NCBI RefSeq assembly: GCF_013410745.1
Contig: NZ_JACCFY010000001.1
Span: forward strand, 1,116,001-1,180,000
DNA: 64,000 nucleotides
DNA from: Nesterenkonia xinjiangensis
Lineage (GTDB): Bacteria > Actinomycetota > Actinomycetes > Actinomycetales > Micrococcaceae
Direction: 5' to 3'
Positions 51,253 to 61,191 of this stretch are shown one piece after another. The notes below the pieces were generated by a model. The model did no database searches. It was not told the origin of the DNA and saw only the letters and a list, made by a program, of their open reading frames with translations. Position numbers and translations under genes: made by a program. Numbering within the stretch: the stretch's first letter is position 1; each line of letters opens with the position of its first letter.

Positions 51253-52470
51253 TCAGTCGAACCAGGGGTCCAGGCCGTAGAGCGGGAAGAGCTCCCGGCG
51301 CGTCTGCATCACCGCGCGGTCCACCGCATCCGAGGGGTCGTAGCCCAGCTCCCAGGACCGCCACCACAGCTCGGCGTCGTCGTTCATCCGCTCCGGGGCC
51401 TCCACCCCGCAGGTGCGCCGGACATGCTCGCGCCACGGCTCCGGGACCAGGGTGCGCAGGGGAATCGGGTCCCCGGCGGCGATCGCCGTCAGATGGGTCC
51501 AGCTGCGCGGCACCACCCGGTGCACCGAGTATCCGCCGCCTCCGGTGGCGATCCAGCGGTCCCCACAGGCCTCCTCGGCCAGCTGAGCGATGTCGAGGGC
51601 CAGCTGCCGCTGCCCGTCGATGCTCAGCCGCAGATCCGTCAGCGGGTCTTCCTCATGGGTGTCACAGCCGTGCTGGGACACCATGGCATCGGGTTCGAAG
51701 GCCCGCACCAGCGCCGGGACCACCGCATGGAAGGCCCGCAGCCAGCCGGCGTCACCGGTCTGCGGCGGCAGCGCCACGTTCACCACGGTGCCCTCTGCGC
51801 TGGTGCCGTCCGGGGCCCGTCCGCCGATCTCTGCGGGGAATCCCGTGCCCGGATACAGCGAGACGCCGGTCTGGTGCAGTGAGATCGTCATGACCCGGGG
51901 ATCGTCGTAGAAGATGTCCTGAGTGCCGTCCCCATGGTGGGCGTCCACGTCAAGGTAGACCACCTTGGACAGCCCTCCGTCCAGCAGCCGCTGGGTCGCG
52001 ACGGCGGCGTCGTTGTACACGCAGAACCCTCCGGCCCTGGCGCGCGCCGCATGATGCAGGCCCCCGGCGAAGTTCACTGCGTGCACCGCCTCCCCGGCGA
52101 GGATCGCCTCGGCGCATTCCAGACTCCCCTGCGCGATGCGGGCGGCCCCGAGATGCATCTCCGGGAAGACCGGAGTGTCCTCGGTGCCCAGTCCGTGCAC
52201 CGCGGAGGCCTGTCCACCGGAGGCGGCGGTCTTCACCGCGTCGACGTAGCCGGCGTCGTGCACGCTGAGCAGGGTCTCGTCCTCAGCGATGCCCGGGGAG
52301 ATCATCCGGACCAGAGGATCATCGAGGATCCCGAACTCCCGACACAGCCGCTGGGTCAGGTCCAGCCGCACGGGATCCATCGGGTGGGTAGCGTGGAAGC
52401 GGTACTCCAGCAGCGCCGGATCCCAGACCACGGCGGTGGGCACGGCAGCTCGGAACGAGGTCGGCGTCAC
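51253..52470 (-). CDS. acuC: Acetoin utilization protein AcuC, class I histone-deacetylase family
   Basis: A 405-residue zinc deacetylase. The active-site features are present in order: GGLHHAARARAGGFCVYND (paired His), YLDVDAHHGDGTQDIF (metal Asp and His), SLHQTGVSLYPGTGF and QHGCDTHEEDPL (metal Asp), then ATGGGGYS. In Bacillus AcuC deacetylates acetyl-CoA synthetase. The GTG start at 52470 lacks a clear ribosome site and may be slightly misplaced. Confidence 0.92.
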   Translation of the reverse strand: MTPTSFRAAVPTAVVWDPALLEYRFHATHPMDPVRLDLTQRLCREFGILDDPLVRMISPGIAEDETLLSVHDAGYVDAVKTAASGGQASAVHGLGTEDTPVFPEMHLGAARIAQGSLECAEAILAGEAVHAVNFAGGLHHAARARAGGFCVYNDAAVATQRLLDGGLSKVVYLDVDAHHGDGTQDIFYDDPRVMTISLHQTGVSLYPGTGFPAEIGGRAPDGTSAEGTVVNVALPPQTGDAGWLRAFHAVVPALVRAFEPDAMVSQHGCDTHEEDPLTDLRLSIDGQRQLALDIAQLAEEACGDRWIATGGGGYSVHRVVPRSWTHLTAIAAGDPIPLRTLVPEPWREHVRRTCGVEAPERMNDDAELWWRSWELGYDPSDAVDRAVMQTRRELFPLYGLDPWFD

Positions 52471-52528
52471 ACCGCGAGCCTACGCCAGGGGCACCCGGCC
52501 CGGCGATCCGGGACGGGATGTGTCACGC

Positions 52529-53200
52529 TCAGGCGCTCTCTGCGAAATGCTCCAGCTTCGTGACGTCACCGGAGACGATGATGGTGTCCCCCGGAGAGAC
52601 CAGGGTGTCCGGCTGAGCATAGACGAACTCGCGGCCCGGGGACTTCACCCCCACCACGTTCACGCCATGGCGGCGTCGCGGCTGGCACTGGTCGATGGTC
52701 TTGCCCTGCAGGTCCTTCGGGGGGCGCATCTTGACGATGGCGAAGTCGTCGTCGAACTTGATGAAGTCCATCATCTGCCCGGACACCAGGTGCGCCGCAC
52801 GCACCCCGGCGTCATGCTCCGGGTAGATCACATGGTGGCAGCCGATCCGTTTGAGGATCTTCCCATGGGTCGGGTTGATGGCCTTGGCCCAGACATGCTT
52901 CACACCCAGGTCGACCAGGTTCACAGCGATCAGCACCGAGGACTCGATGGAGGTACCCACCCCCACCACCGCCGAGTCGAACTCGTCGGCACCGATCTGG
53001 CGCAGCGCCTCGATGTCGGTCGCATCGGCCTCCAGGACATGGGTCAGAGTGTCCGAGTACTTCTGCACCAGCCCGCGGTGCCGCTCGACGGCCAGCACCT
53101 CCTTGCCCTGCGCGATGAGCTGCTCGGCCAGGGCTATGCCGAACCTGCCCAGCCCGACGACCAGGACCGGTCGGTTACGTTGTTGGCGGCGATCACCCAA
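52529..53200 (-). CDS. TrkA/KtrA-type K+ channel regulatory subunit
   Basis: A 223-residue cytosolic RCK protein: an N-terminal RCK_N domain with the nucleotide-binding GLGRFGIALAEQL and acidic EADATDIEAL strand end, and a C-terminal RCK_C domain (about 140-223; VSPGDTIIVSGD). It gates the partner K+ transporter in response to ATP/ADP or NAD(H). Its start overlaps the transporter gene by 8 nt. Confidence 0.93.
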   Translation of the reverse strand: MGDRRQQRNRPVLVVGLGRFGIALAEQLIAQGKEVLAVERHRGLVQKYSDTLTHVLEADATDIEALRQIGADEFDSAVVGVGTSIESSVLIAVNLVDLGVKHVWAKAINPTHGKILKRIGCHHVIYPEHDAGVRAAHLVSGQMMDFIKFDDDFAIVKMRPPKDLQGKTIDQCQPRRRHGVNVVGVKSPGREFVYAQPDTLVSPGDTIIVSGDVTKLEHFAESA

Positions 53201-54584
53201 GGATCGGCCTCCCCTCCGGATAGCGGTAGCGCGTGCTGCGCTGACGCACGGTCAGCGCAGCCGCGAATGAAATGATGCCCACACGGCCGGCGAACATCAA
53301 GGCGGCGAGGATGTACAGGCCCGAGGGCGGCAGCTCCGAGGTCAGCCCTGAGGTCAGCCCCACCGTCCCGAACGCCGATATCGACTCATACAACGGCCGC
53401 TCCATGTCCAGCCCTGAGATGCTCATCAGCGCCAGCGTGGAGAGGAGCACCATGGTCGCACCCATCGCCACCACAGAGACTGCCACACGGACCGTCGAGG
53501 ACGGGATGGTCCGGGCATGCGCCACCGATTCCTTGTGCCCCCGCGCCTCAGCCAGGAACGCCAGCCAGATCACCGCGATGGTGGTGACCTTGATGCCGCC
53601 TGCCGTGGACACCGAGCCCCCACCGGCGAACATCAGGGCGTCGGAGATGAGCATGGTGGTGGAGTTCTCCTCGTTGGAGGTCACCACCGAGAACCCTCCG
53701 GAACGCATGTTCACCGAGGCGAACAGCGAGCTCTGCAACTTCTCCCACATCGGCATGTCACCGATCGTGGCGTTGTTGTTCCACTCCATGAACGCGTAGA
53801 TCGCCGCCCCCGCCACCATCAGCAGCGTGGTGACCTCCACGGTGAGCTTGGCGTGGATGTTCCAGCTGCGGAAGTGCCAGCGGAAGCGCCACAGCACATA
53901 GAGCACCGGGAAGCCCAGGCTGCCCAGGAAGACACCGATCATGATCGTCCACACCGAGATGGGGTCATAGCCGATGCCGGCCAGGCCGTCAGAATGGATC
54001 ACGAATCCGGCGTTGTTGAACGCGGAGATGGCATAGAAGACCCCGTGCCAGAGGCCGGTGAGCACGTCACCCTCGATGGCGATCAGCCGCGGCACCAGCA
54101 CCGCGGCCAGCGCCGCCTCGATCGCCAGAGAGATGATGATGACGATGCGGATCAGACTGGCGACCTCGCCGAGCTGGTCAGTCTTCCAGCCCTCCTGCGC
54201 CACCAGCTTGGTGCGCACGCCCAAGCTCCGCGAGACGCTGGCTGCCAGCACCGACGCCACCGTGAGGATCCCCAGCCCGCCGAGCTGGATGGCCACGATG
54301 ATGATGATCTGCCCGGCCAGGGACCAGTGGTCCGCGGTGTTGACCGGGGTCAGCCCTGTCACCGAGACGGCGGAGGTCGCCACGAACAGCGCCTCGGGCA
54401 ACGACGCGGACCGTCCGCTGGAGGTCGCCCACGGCAGCATGAGCAGGGAGGTGAAGACGGCGATCGCGAAGGCGAAGATCAGCAGCGCCGCGCGCGCCGG
54501 GGAAGCCCCGGCGATGCCCTTGAGCCAGCCCACGAAATCGGTCCGCAGGCCTCCCCCGGCCTGCGGCTGTGCGTCCCTCTTCAT
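53193..54584 (-). CDS. TrkH/KtrB-type K+ transporter
   Basis: A 463-residue membrane protein of four M1-P-M2 repeats. Selectivity-loop segments resembling the filter are seen after SAVSVTGLTPVNT, ISAFNNAGFVIH, VNMRSGGFSV and ISAFGTVGLTSG. It takes up K+ at the cytoplasmic membrane together with the RCK subunit encoded immediately downstream. The length suits KtrB. Confidence 0.94.
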   Translation of the reverse strand: MKRDAQPQAGGGLRTDFVGWLKGIAGASPARAALLIFAFAIAVFTSLLMLPWATSSGRSASLPEALFVATSAVSVTGLTPVNTADHWSLAGQIIIIVAIQLGGLGILTVASVLAASVSRSLGVRTKLVAQEGWKTDQLGEVASLIRIVIIISLAIEAALAAVLVPRLIAIEGDVLTGLWHGVFYAISAFNNAGFVIHSDGLAGIGYDPISVWTIMIGVFLGSLGFPVLYVLWRFRWHFRSWNIHAKLTVEVTTLLMVAGAAIYAFMEWNNNATIGDMPMWEKLQSSLFASVNMRSGGFSVVTSNEENSTTMLISDALMFAGGGSVSTAGGIKVTTIAVIWLAFLAEARGHKESVAHARTIPSSTVRVAVSVVAMGATMVLLSTLALMSISGLDMERPLYESISAFGTVGLTSGLTSELPPSGLYILAALMFAGRVGIISFAAALTVRQRSTRYRYPEGRPILG

Positions 54585-54594
54585 GGGTGAAAGC

Positions 54595-55440
54595 CTAGAC
54601 CTGTTCGTTCAGTTCCGCGGTCATCTCTGCGGAGCGGTGCGCGCTGGCCTTCACTGCCGCCACCACTGCGGCGGCGACGCCGTGTTCGTCCAGCCGACCG
54701 ATGGCCCGCTCGGTGGTGCCGTTGGGCGAGCAGACGGCCTTCCGCAGCGCCGCAGCGTCGGCCGCTCCGGTGTCATGGTTCTCCACCAGCATCCGGCCTG
54801 CCCCGTGGACCGTGTGGGCGGCCAGGTCGGCGGCCAGGGCAGGGTCCAGTCCGAGCTCGACCCCGGCGGCCGCCATGTGCTCGGCCAGATAGAAGGCATA
54901 GGCCGGCCCCGAACCGGAGATGCCGGTGAGGGCGTCGATCTGCGCCTCCTCGATCACGTGGACGGCACCGCAGGCCTCCAGCAGGCCCTGGACTGCGGCG
55001 ACCTGCTGCTCCGTAGCATGGGCGCCGGGCACCAGCCCGACGACGCCGATCCCCACCGAGAGCGGTGTGTTCGGCATCGAGCGGATCACCGGCTGGTCCG
55101 CGCGCAGGGCCCCCTGGATCATCTGCAGGTCCACAGCGGCGGCCACCGAGACCACCACCGCCTCGGGCTTCACCGCCTCGCGGATCTCCTCGCACAGCGC
55201 CACGATCCCATGCGGCTTCACGCCCAGGAAGACGACGTCGGCCTCGGCCACCGCACGCCGGTTCGCCTCGGCGTCATCCTCCTCCGCGAGCACGGTGATG
55301 CCGTGCTGCTCGGCCCGCACCTGCGCGGAGGCCGCCGATCGGGAGGTCGCGACGACATGGTCACGGGCCACTCCCGAGGCGAGGAAGCCGGCCAGGATGG
55401 CTCCATTCATAGAACCGAGTCCGAGCATGGCGATGCGCAT
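54595..55440 (-). CDS. proC: Pyrroline-5-carboxylate reductase
   Basis: A 281-residue Rossmann enzyme completing proline synthesis. [20 protein letters not shown] carries the NAD(P) motif, VVFLGVKPHGI the strand-four loop, and LTGISGSGPAYAFYLAEHM with GAGRMLVE the substrate and dimer region. ATG 55440 overlaps the stop of the upstream isomerase gene by one base (TGATG). The gene runs with the isomerase and ppx/gppA, also its usual actinobacterial neighbours. Confidence 0.95.
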   Translation of the reverse strand: MRIAMLGLGSMNGAILAGFLASGVARDHVVATSRSAASAQVRAEQHGITVLAEEDDAEANRRAVAEADVVFLGVKPHGIVALCEEIREAVKPEAVVVSVAAAVDLQMIQGALRADQPVIRSMPNTPLSVGIGVVGLVPGAHATEQQVAAVQGLLEACGAVHVIEEAQIDALTGISGSGPAYAFYLAEHMAAAGVELGLDPALAADLAAHTVHGAGRMLVENHDTGAADAAALRKAVCSPNGTTERAIGRLDEHGVAAAVVAAVKASAHRSAEMTAELNEQV

Positions 55441-56309
55441 CAATGGGTCTCCTCATCCGTGTCATGGGCACTCCCCGAGACCTCGGCCCGGGACGCCCCT
55501 CGTGCCAGGTGGTGCCGGGCGAACTCCAGAGATTCTGCCAGCCATCGTTCCTTCTCGCCCACCTGCTTCGCTCCGCGGGTGGCCACCTCGACCGCGACGA
55601 CGCCCCGGAAGCCCTCGCCGTCGGCGAAGTCCGGAGAGGCGATGAGCTCCAAGGTCTCGGCCACCGGCTGCTCCCCGTGGCCCGGGATGAGGTGATCGTC
55701 CTTGAACCCGTTGGACCAGCCGTCGGTGAGGTGGACGTGCTTGAGCCGACCGCCGAGCCGTCGGCAGGACTCCAGGGAGTCCGCCTCCGCCGTGGCCGCA
55801 TGGGAGAAGTCCCAGGTCACATGGGGGTAGTTCTGATCCACCGGGTCCCAGTGCGGCAGGTACATCGCGGCAGTCCGTCCGCCGGCCCTCCACGGGTACA
55901 TGTTCTCCACCGCGAAGCGGACGCCGGTGTCCTCCTCCAGCGTGGCGATGCCTTCGGCGAAACGCTCCGCGTAGCCCGCCTGCCAGCGGAAGGGCGGATG
56001 CGCCACCACCGTGTCGCACCCGACGGCGGCCGCGAGCTTGGCGCTGCGCCGCAGCTTCTCCCAGGCAGAGCCCCATACCTGCTGGGTGAGGAGCAGCGTC
56101 GGCGCGTGGATCGCCGTCACCGGCAGCCCGAAGCGCCAGGAGAGCTCGTTGAGCACCGCAGACTGCTGGGTCTCGGCGCGATGTGTGACCATCACCTCCA
56201 TGGCGTCGTAGCCGAGGTCCTCCGCGATGGAGAATCCCTCGGCCACCCCGAGCGGGTAAATCGAGGAGGTCGACAGGGCCACCGGAATGCGATGCTCAGC
56301 GGTGGGCAT
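55440..56309 (-). CDS. Sugar phosphate isomerase/epimerase family protein (TIM barrel, AP endonuclease 2-like)
   Basis: A 289-residue xylose-isomerase-like TIM barrel. [20 protein letters not shown] begins it; [10 protein letters not shown] and VTWDFSHA hold likely metal-ligand Glu and Asp, and KHVHLTDGW a His, with VAVEV carrying the last Glu. The substrate is not known. ATG 56309 was preferred over 56342 because the homology starts there; either start overlaps the ppx/gppA stop. It is coupled to proC downstream. Confidence 0.85.
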   Translation of the reverse strand: MPTAEHRIPVALSTSSIYPLGVAEGFSIAEDLGYDAMEVMVTHRAETQQSAVLNELSWRFGLPVTAIHAPTLLLTQQVWGSAWEKLRRSAKLAAAVGCDTVVAHPPFRWQAGYAERFAEGIATLEEDTGVRFAVENMYPWRAGGRTAAMYLPHWDPVDQNYPHVTWDFSHAATAEADSLESCRRLGGRLKHVHLTDGWSNGFKDDHLIPGHGEQPVAETLELIASPDFADGEGFRGVVAVEVATRGAKQVGEKERWLAESLEFARHHLARGASRAEVSGSAHDTDEETH

Positions 56310-57348
56310 GCTCGACCGCCGCTCGTGAGGCCGCGACGTCATCCCGCCTCGGCCGGTTCAGTTCACGGGCGAGGTCCACATGCCCCACTCCGGGAGCATG
56401 GGAGACCTCCACCGCGTTCTCCCGCACCAGCGCGTCCAGCCGACGCAGGATGAGCCCCTCGCGCAGGGCCCAGGGACAGATCTGCAGCTCCTCGACGCCG
56501 AACGCCCGCATCGCCGTCTCGGCCACCAGAGCTCCTGCGAAGACCTGCCGGGCACGGATCGTGGAGACGCCGGGCAGCTCCGCCCGCTCGGCCGCGCTCA
56601 TCAGCCCCAGCCGCTTGACCAGCGCCTTGAGATCCTTGTGCGTCAGGACACGCGGTTCGTACGGACCGGCCGCCGAGGGGGCCGCGCCGGTCATCCGGGC
56701 CAGGGAGCGGAACGTCTTGGAGGTGGCGAGCACTTCGGTGTGCGAGTTGGGCGTCGGGAACTCCAGACGGGCCGCCTCGACCTCCTCCCGCACATAGGTC
56801 TTCAGCGCCTTGATCTGATCCTTGGTGGGCGGATCATCAGGCAGCCAGTCTCGCGTCAGCCGACCGGCCCCCAGCGGCACCGACATCGCGGAGGTGGGCA
56901 GCTCGTCCTGCCCGTAGGCGATCTCGAAGGAGCCGCCGCCGATGTCGAAGTTCAGGATGTGCCCCGCGCTCCACCCGCGCCAGCGGCGCGCCGCCAGGAA
57001 GGTCATCGCTGACTCCTGGGCACCGGTGAGCTCCATGAGCTCCACATCGGTCTGCGCGGCCACCCGGGCCAGCACCTCGTCTCCGTTGGTGGCCTCCCGG
57101 ATCGCCGAGGTGCAGAACGACAGCAGGTCCTCGGCCCGATGACGGGCCGCGAAGCGGGCGGCCTCATCGATGAAGCCGATCAGCTCCTCCTGCCCCTGAA
57201 CGGTGATCGCACCGTCGGAGTCCAGATGCCTGACCAGGGAGAGCGGGCGCTTGTGCGAGGCGAAGGCCTCCGGCTTGGCCCCGATATGGGCGTCCACCAG
57301 AAGCAGATGGACAGTGTTGGAACCGATGTCGAGCACGCCCAGACGCAT
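56296..57348 (-). CDS. Ppx/GppA family exopolyphosphatase / pppGpp phosphohydrolase
   Basis: A 350-residue actin-fold (ASKHA) phosphatase. Phosphate-1 loop [14 protein letters not shown] at the start, catalytic Glu in [11 protein letters not shown], phosphate-2 loop [14 protein letters not shown]. Short one-domain Ppx type as in mycobacteria, with a C-terminal [11 protein letters not shown] motif. It hydrolyses polyphosphate or pppGpp; which one cannot be told. It lies 6 bp downstream of topA and overlaps the isomerase gene. Confidence 0.9.
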   Translation of the reverse strand: MRLGVLDIGSNTVHLLLVDAHIGAKPEAFASHKRPLSLVRHLDSDGAITVQGQEELIGFIDEAARFAARHRAEDLLSFCTSAIREATNGDEVLARVAAQTDVELMELTGAQESAMTFLAARRWRGWSAGHILNFDIGGGSFEIAYGQDELPTSAMSVPLGAGRLTRDWLPDDPPTKDQIKALKTYVREEVEAARLEFPTPNSHTEVLATSKTFRSLARMTGAAPSAAGPYEPRVLTHKDLKALVKRLGLMSAAERAELPGVSTIRARQVFAGALVAETAMRAFGVEELQICPWALREGLILRRLDALVRENAVEVSHAPGVGHVDLARELNRPRRDDVAASRAAVEHAHR

Positions 57349-57354
57349 GGTCCC

Positions 57355-60174
57355 CTACTTCCCCGAACCGGCGGTGGCCGCCTTCTTGGTGGAGGCCTTC
57401 TTCGCTGAGGAGCTCTTCTTCGCCGACGAGGCCTTCGAGCCGGAGCCCGCCGTGCGACCGCCCTTCTTCGCCGGCGCCTTGGCCCGCTTCTCGGCCAACA
57501 GCTCGAAGGCCCGATCCTTGGTCAGCGACTCCACCGAGGTGCCCCGCGGGACCGTCATGTTGGTCTCGCCGTCGGTGACATAGGGCCCGAAACGACCGTC
57601 CTTGACCACGACGGGCTTCTCCGACGTCGGGTCCTGCCCGAACTCGGCCAGCGGCTTCGCCGCCTGACGCCGTCCACGCTGCTTGGGCTGGGCATAGATC
57701 GCCTGGGCCTGCTCCAGCGTGACCGTGAACAGCTGCTCCTCGGACTCCAGCGAGCGAGAGTCGGTGCCCTTCTTCAGGTACGGGCCGAATCGGCCGTTCT
57801 GCGCGGTGATCTCCTCGCCGTCGGCGTCGACGCCGACCACCCGCGGCAGCGAGAGCAGCTTCAGCGCATCCTCCAGCGTCACCGTCTCCAGGGACATGTC
57901 CTTGAGCAGCGAGCCGGTGCGCGGCTTCACCTTCGCCGGCTTCTTCTTCGGCTTGGGCTTGCCGTTCTTGTAATACTCGGTCGGCTGCGCGTCCATGTGC
58001 GCCTGGACCTGCTCCTCGGTCATCTCCTCGACGACCTCAGTCACATAGGGGCCGTAGCGACCGTCCTTGGCGACGATCTCCCGGCCTGTCTCCGGATCAT
58101 GGCCGAGCACCCGTCCAGAATGCTGGGCCTGCTCGAAGAGTTCCTCAGCGCGTGCGGCAGTCAGCTCGTCCGGGGCCAGCTCCTCCGGGATGTTCGCCCG
58201 CAGCGGCTGTGCCGCCTCGTCGCCCTCAGCGGCCGGACGCTCCAGATAGGGTCCGTAGCGACCCACTCGCAGCGTGACGCCCTCGGCGATCTCCATGGAG
58301 TTGATCGCCCGGGCGTCGATCTCGCCGAGGTTGTCGACGACATGTCGCAGGCCCTCTACGCCGCTGTCGGCACCGAAGTAGAAGCCCTGCAGCCAGGCCT
58401 CACGCTCGATCTCCCCGCGGGCGATCTGGTCCAGGTCGTCCTCCATCCGGGCGGTGAAGTCGTAGTCCACGTAGCGACCGAAGTGCTCCTCCAGCAGACG
58501 GATCACCGAGAAGGCGGTCCAGGAGGGCACCAGTGCGGAGCCGCGCTTCGTGACATAGCCACGGTCCATGATGGTGGAGATGGTGGGCGCATAGGTGGAG
58601 GGGCGGCCGATCTCCCGCTTCTCGAGCTCTGCGACGATGCTCGCCTCCGTATAGCGAGCCGGCGGTGTGGTCTCGTGCCCCTTGGCCCGGACGTCCTCGC
58701 CGGTGATGGACTCGCCCTTCTCCAGCTTCGGCAGGCGCTTGTCCCCGGATCCGGAGGCGTCGTCCTTCTCCTCGCCGTCACCGGCGGTCTTCTCCCGGAT
58801 CTCCTCATAGGCGGCGAAGAAGCCCGGAAAGGTGATGACCGTGCCGGAGGCACCGAAGGTGGCCCTGCGCCCGTCCACGGCCTGCCCGGTGAGCCGCACT
58901 GAGGCGGTGAAGCCCTTGGCGTCGGCCATCTGCGAAGCGACCGTGCGCTTCCAGACCAGCTCGTAGAGGCGGAACTCCTCCTTGGACAGCTCCCCGGCCA
59001 CCTGGCCGGGCGTGCGGAAGTGGTCACCGGCCGGGCGGATGGCCTCGTGTGCCTCCTGGGCCGAGTCGCTCTTCTTCGCGTAGTGGCGCGGCTTCTCCGG
59101 CACCGACTCCGGCCCGTACAGCTCGGCGGCCTGACGACGCGCGGCGGTGATCGCCTCCGTGGACAGCGTCACCGAGTCGGTACGCATATAGGTGATGTAG
59201 CCGTTCTCGTACAGCCGCTGGGCCACCTGCATGGTGACCTTGGAGGAGAAGCGCAGGCGCCGGGAGGCCTCCTGCTGCAGCGTGGAGGTGGTGAACGCCG
59301 GTGAAGGACGGCGGCTGTAGGGCTTCTCCTCGAGGGAGTCGACCTCGAAACTGGCCTTCGTCAGACCCTCGGCCAGCGACTCTGCCGCCTCTCGGTCCAG
59401 CACCGTGACCTCGGACTTCGAGCGGGTGGACTTCAGCTGCCCTCGATCATCGAAGTCGGAGCCGGAGGCCACGCGGGCGCCGTCGACGGCATACAGCTTC
59501 GCGGAGAAGGACTCGTCACCCTCCGTGGTGAAGGTGCCCGAGAGGTCCCAGTAGGAGGCTGGGATGAACGCCATGCGCTCGCGCTCACGTTCCACGACCA
59601 GGCGGGTGGCCACCGACTGCACACGGCCCGCGGAGAGTCCGCGGCCGATCTTGCGCCACAGCACCGGCGAGATCTCATAGCCGTAGAGGCGGTCCAGGAT
59701 CCGACGGGTCTCCTGTGCGTCGACCAGGTCCTCGTCGATCTGGCGGACGTTGTCCAGGGCCCGGGTGATGCCCTCTCTGGTGATCTCGGTGAAGGTCATC
59801 CGGTAGACCGGGACCTTGGGCTTGAGCACCTCGAGCAGGTGCCACGCGATGGCCTCGCCCTCGCGGTCGGCGTCCGTGGCGAGATAGAGCTCGCTGGCCT
59901 CCTTGAGCGCGCGCTTGAGCTCGGCGACCTTCTTCTTCTTCGACTCGGAGATCACGTAATAGGGCTCGAACCCGCCCTCCGGATTGACCGCGAACTTCCC
60001 GAACGGACCCTTCTTCATCTCCGCAGGAAGGTCCGAGGGCTGCGGCAGGTCACGGATGTGTCCGGCCGAGGCGTCGACGATGAAGTCGTCACCCAGGTAC
60101 TTGGCGATCGACCTGCTCTTGGCGGGCGACTCGACGATCACCAGCTTCTTGCCTGCTGCGGCCTTGGGGGGCAC
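57355..60174 (-). CDS. topA: DNA topoisomerase I
   Basis: A 939-residue type IA topoisomerase relaxing negative supercoils. TOPRIM domain at the N-terminus (KKLVIVESPAKSRSIAKYL; ATDADREGEAIAWHL), catalytic Tyr in NGYITYMRTDS near 330. Instead of zinc fingers the C-terminus has actinobacterial repeats of the DGRFGPYV type, then a Lys/Ala/Ser tail like those of mycobacterial TopA. GTG 60174 has GAGGAG 4 nt upstream. A TATATT -10-like box is at 60214-60219. Confidence 0.97.
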   Translation of the reverse strand: MPPKAAAGKKLVIVESPAKSRSIAKYLGDDFIVDASAGHIRDLPQPSDLPAEMKKGPFGKFAVNPEGGFEPYYVISESKKKKVAELKRALKEASELYLATDADREGEAIAWHLLEVLKPKVPVYRMTFTEITREGITRALDNVRQIDEDLVDAQETRRILDRLYGYEISPVLWRKIGRGLSAGRVQSVATRLVVERERERMAFIPASYWDLSGTFTTEGDESFSAKLYAVDGARVASGSDFDDRGQLKSTRSKSEVTVLDREAAESLAEGLTKASFEVDSLEEKPYSRRPSPAFTTSTLQQEASRRLRFSSKVTMQVAQRLYENGYITYMRTDSVTLSTEAITAARRQAAELYGPESVPEKPRHYAKKSDSAQEAHEAIRPAGDHFRTPGQVAGELSKEEFRLYELVWKRTVASQMADAKGFTASVRLTGQAVDGRRATFGASGTVITFPGFFAAYEEIREKTAGDGEEKDDASGSGDKRLPKLEKGESITGEDVRAKGHETTPPARYTEASIVAELEKREIGRPSTYAPTISTIMDRGYVTKRGSALVPSWTAFSVIRLLEEHFGRYVDYDFTARMEDDLDQIARGEIEREAWLQGFYFGADSGVEGLRHVVDNLGEIDARAINSMEIAEGVTLRVGRYGPYLERPAAEGDEAAQPLRANIPEELAPDELTAARAEELFEQAQHSGRVLGHDPETGREIVAKDGRYGPYVTEVVEEMTEEQVQAHMDAQPTEYYKNGKPKPKKKPAKVKPRTGSLLKDMSLETVTLEDALKLLSLPRVVGVDADGEEITAQNGRFGPYLKKGTDSRSLESEEQLFTVTLEQAQAIYAQPKQRGRRQAAKPLAEFGQDPTSEKPVVVKDGRFGPYVTDGETNMTVPRGTSVESLTKDRAFELLAEKRAKAPAKKGGRTAGSGSKASSAKKSSSAKKASTKKAATAGSGK

Positions 60175-60267
60175 TGCTCTCCTCGACGTCGGGTTGGGTG
60201 GGCGGCGGTGCTCAATATATCAGTGCCCCGGATCGGTGCCCCCGCCCCCGTCCAGGGCCCCTCCGGC

Positions 60268-61077
60268 CTACGGGGACGAGGCGTCGGCCGGAGCGACGGG
60301 GGAAGCACCGAACTCAGGTGCCGCCCCGGAGTGTCCCCCGGAATCTGCCCCGGTGTCTTCCCCGGCATCTTCCCCGGCGTCTTCCGCGGCGTCTTCCCCG
60401 GAGCCCGCCTGGGCAGGCGTCGCGGCGGCGGAACGGACAGGCTCCTCGATGGCGGAGACGAAATAGTGCAGCCGCATGTCCGGGTCCTCCTCGGGATGCT
60501 CGTTGCAGGCCTGCTCGTACTCGGCCACCAACGCATACAGACGCTGTTTGAACTCCTGGGCCCGATCCCCGTCCAGCGAGAGGATCCCCGAAGAGAGGAT
60601 CGGATGCAGCTCTTCCGAAGAGGGGCCGCGCTGCTCGCGGCGCAGGATCTCGTCACTGATGCGCCGTTGCAGCGACTTGATCTGCGCGTTCGCATAGGCG
60701 TTCTTGGCATGCGCCGAGGAGTCGAAGCCCGAGATCCGCAGCCGCCGGGCGGCCGCCTGCCAGTAGCGGTTCCTGCCGTCGCCGTGGCGTTCCACGCGGC
60801 GGATGTAGCCGTACTTCTCCAGGGCCCGCAGGTGGTAGCTCATCGCGGAGGGGGTGACGTCGCACTGCTCGGCCAGCTCAGTGGCCGTATAGACCCGGTG
60901 GGTGCCGAAGAGCTCGTCCAGGGCCGTCAGACGCGCCTCATGGGCGAGCGCCCGGATCGCCTGCACATCCTTGATGACGACCGCGGGCGGCAGATCAGCA
61001 TGGTCGTGCCCTGCCTCCGGGGCAGGCGCACCCGTCGACACGTCGTCCTGATCTGCGAATGCGGCGCGAGGTGACAT
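60268..61077 (-). CDS. ArsR-type winged-helix regulator with acidic C-terminus
   Basis: A 269-residue protein. The wHTH covers about residues 33-110 (VQAIRALAHEARLTALDELF...YTATELAEQCDVTPSAMSYHLRALEKYGYI), followed by a helical region and an acidic Gly/Glu/Asp tail encoded by 12-nt tandem repeats. No metal-site Cys pair is visible, so it is not a classic metal sensor. A TAGACT -10 lies 6 nt before ATG 61077, suggesting a leaderless mRNA, and an inverted repeat at 61098-61114 may be its own operator. Confidence 0.85.
   Translation of the reverse strand: MSPRAAFADQDDVSTGAPAPEAGHDHADLPPAVVIKDVQAIRALAHEARLTALDELFGTHRVYTATELAEQCDVTPSAMSYHLRALEKYGYIRRVERHGDGRNRYWQAAARRLRISGFDSSAHAKNAYANAQIKSLQRRISDEILRREQRGPSSEELHPILSSGILSLDGDRAQEFKQRLYALVAEYEQACNEHPEEDPDMRLHYFVSAIEEPVRSAAATPAQAGSGEDAAEDAGEDAGEDTGADSGGHSGAAPEFGASPVAPADASSP
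60353..60400 (-). repeat. Four 12-nt tandem repeats within the ArsR-type gene
   Basis: Four 12-nt copies (consensus on the plus strand GCGTCTTCCCCG) encode the repeated GEDA/AEDA/GEDT tetrapeptides of the acidic tail. Copies differ by one to three bases, so slippage could change the length. Confidence 0.8.
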
Positions 61078-61083
61078 GCAGGA

Positions 61084-61114
61084 AGTCTAGACGAGCAGAT
61101 GTGACGCACACATC
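61084..61114 (-). promoter_or_regulatory. Promoter and inverted repeat before the ArsR-type gene
   Basis: Minus-strand -10 TAGACT (61084-61089) is 6 nt before the ATG. GATGTG-ACGCA-CACATC (61098-61114) is a perfect 6-bp inverted repeat over the -35 position. Confidence 0.55.
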
Positions 61115-61191
61115 ACGGGACGTCACGGAACACCCCTGGACCACCTGTGAGGAGCGGCGGATCGACACGGCCGACCCTCTCGGGAGCACCC

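Noticed and set aside
60353-60400. Possible CRISPR-like repeats
   Set aside because: They are 12-nt in-frame coding repeats without spacers; no CRISPR array was found anywhere in the window.
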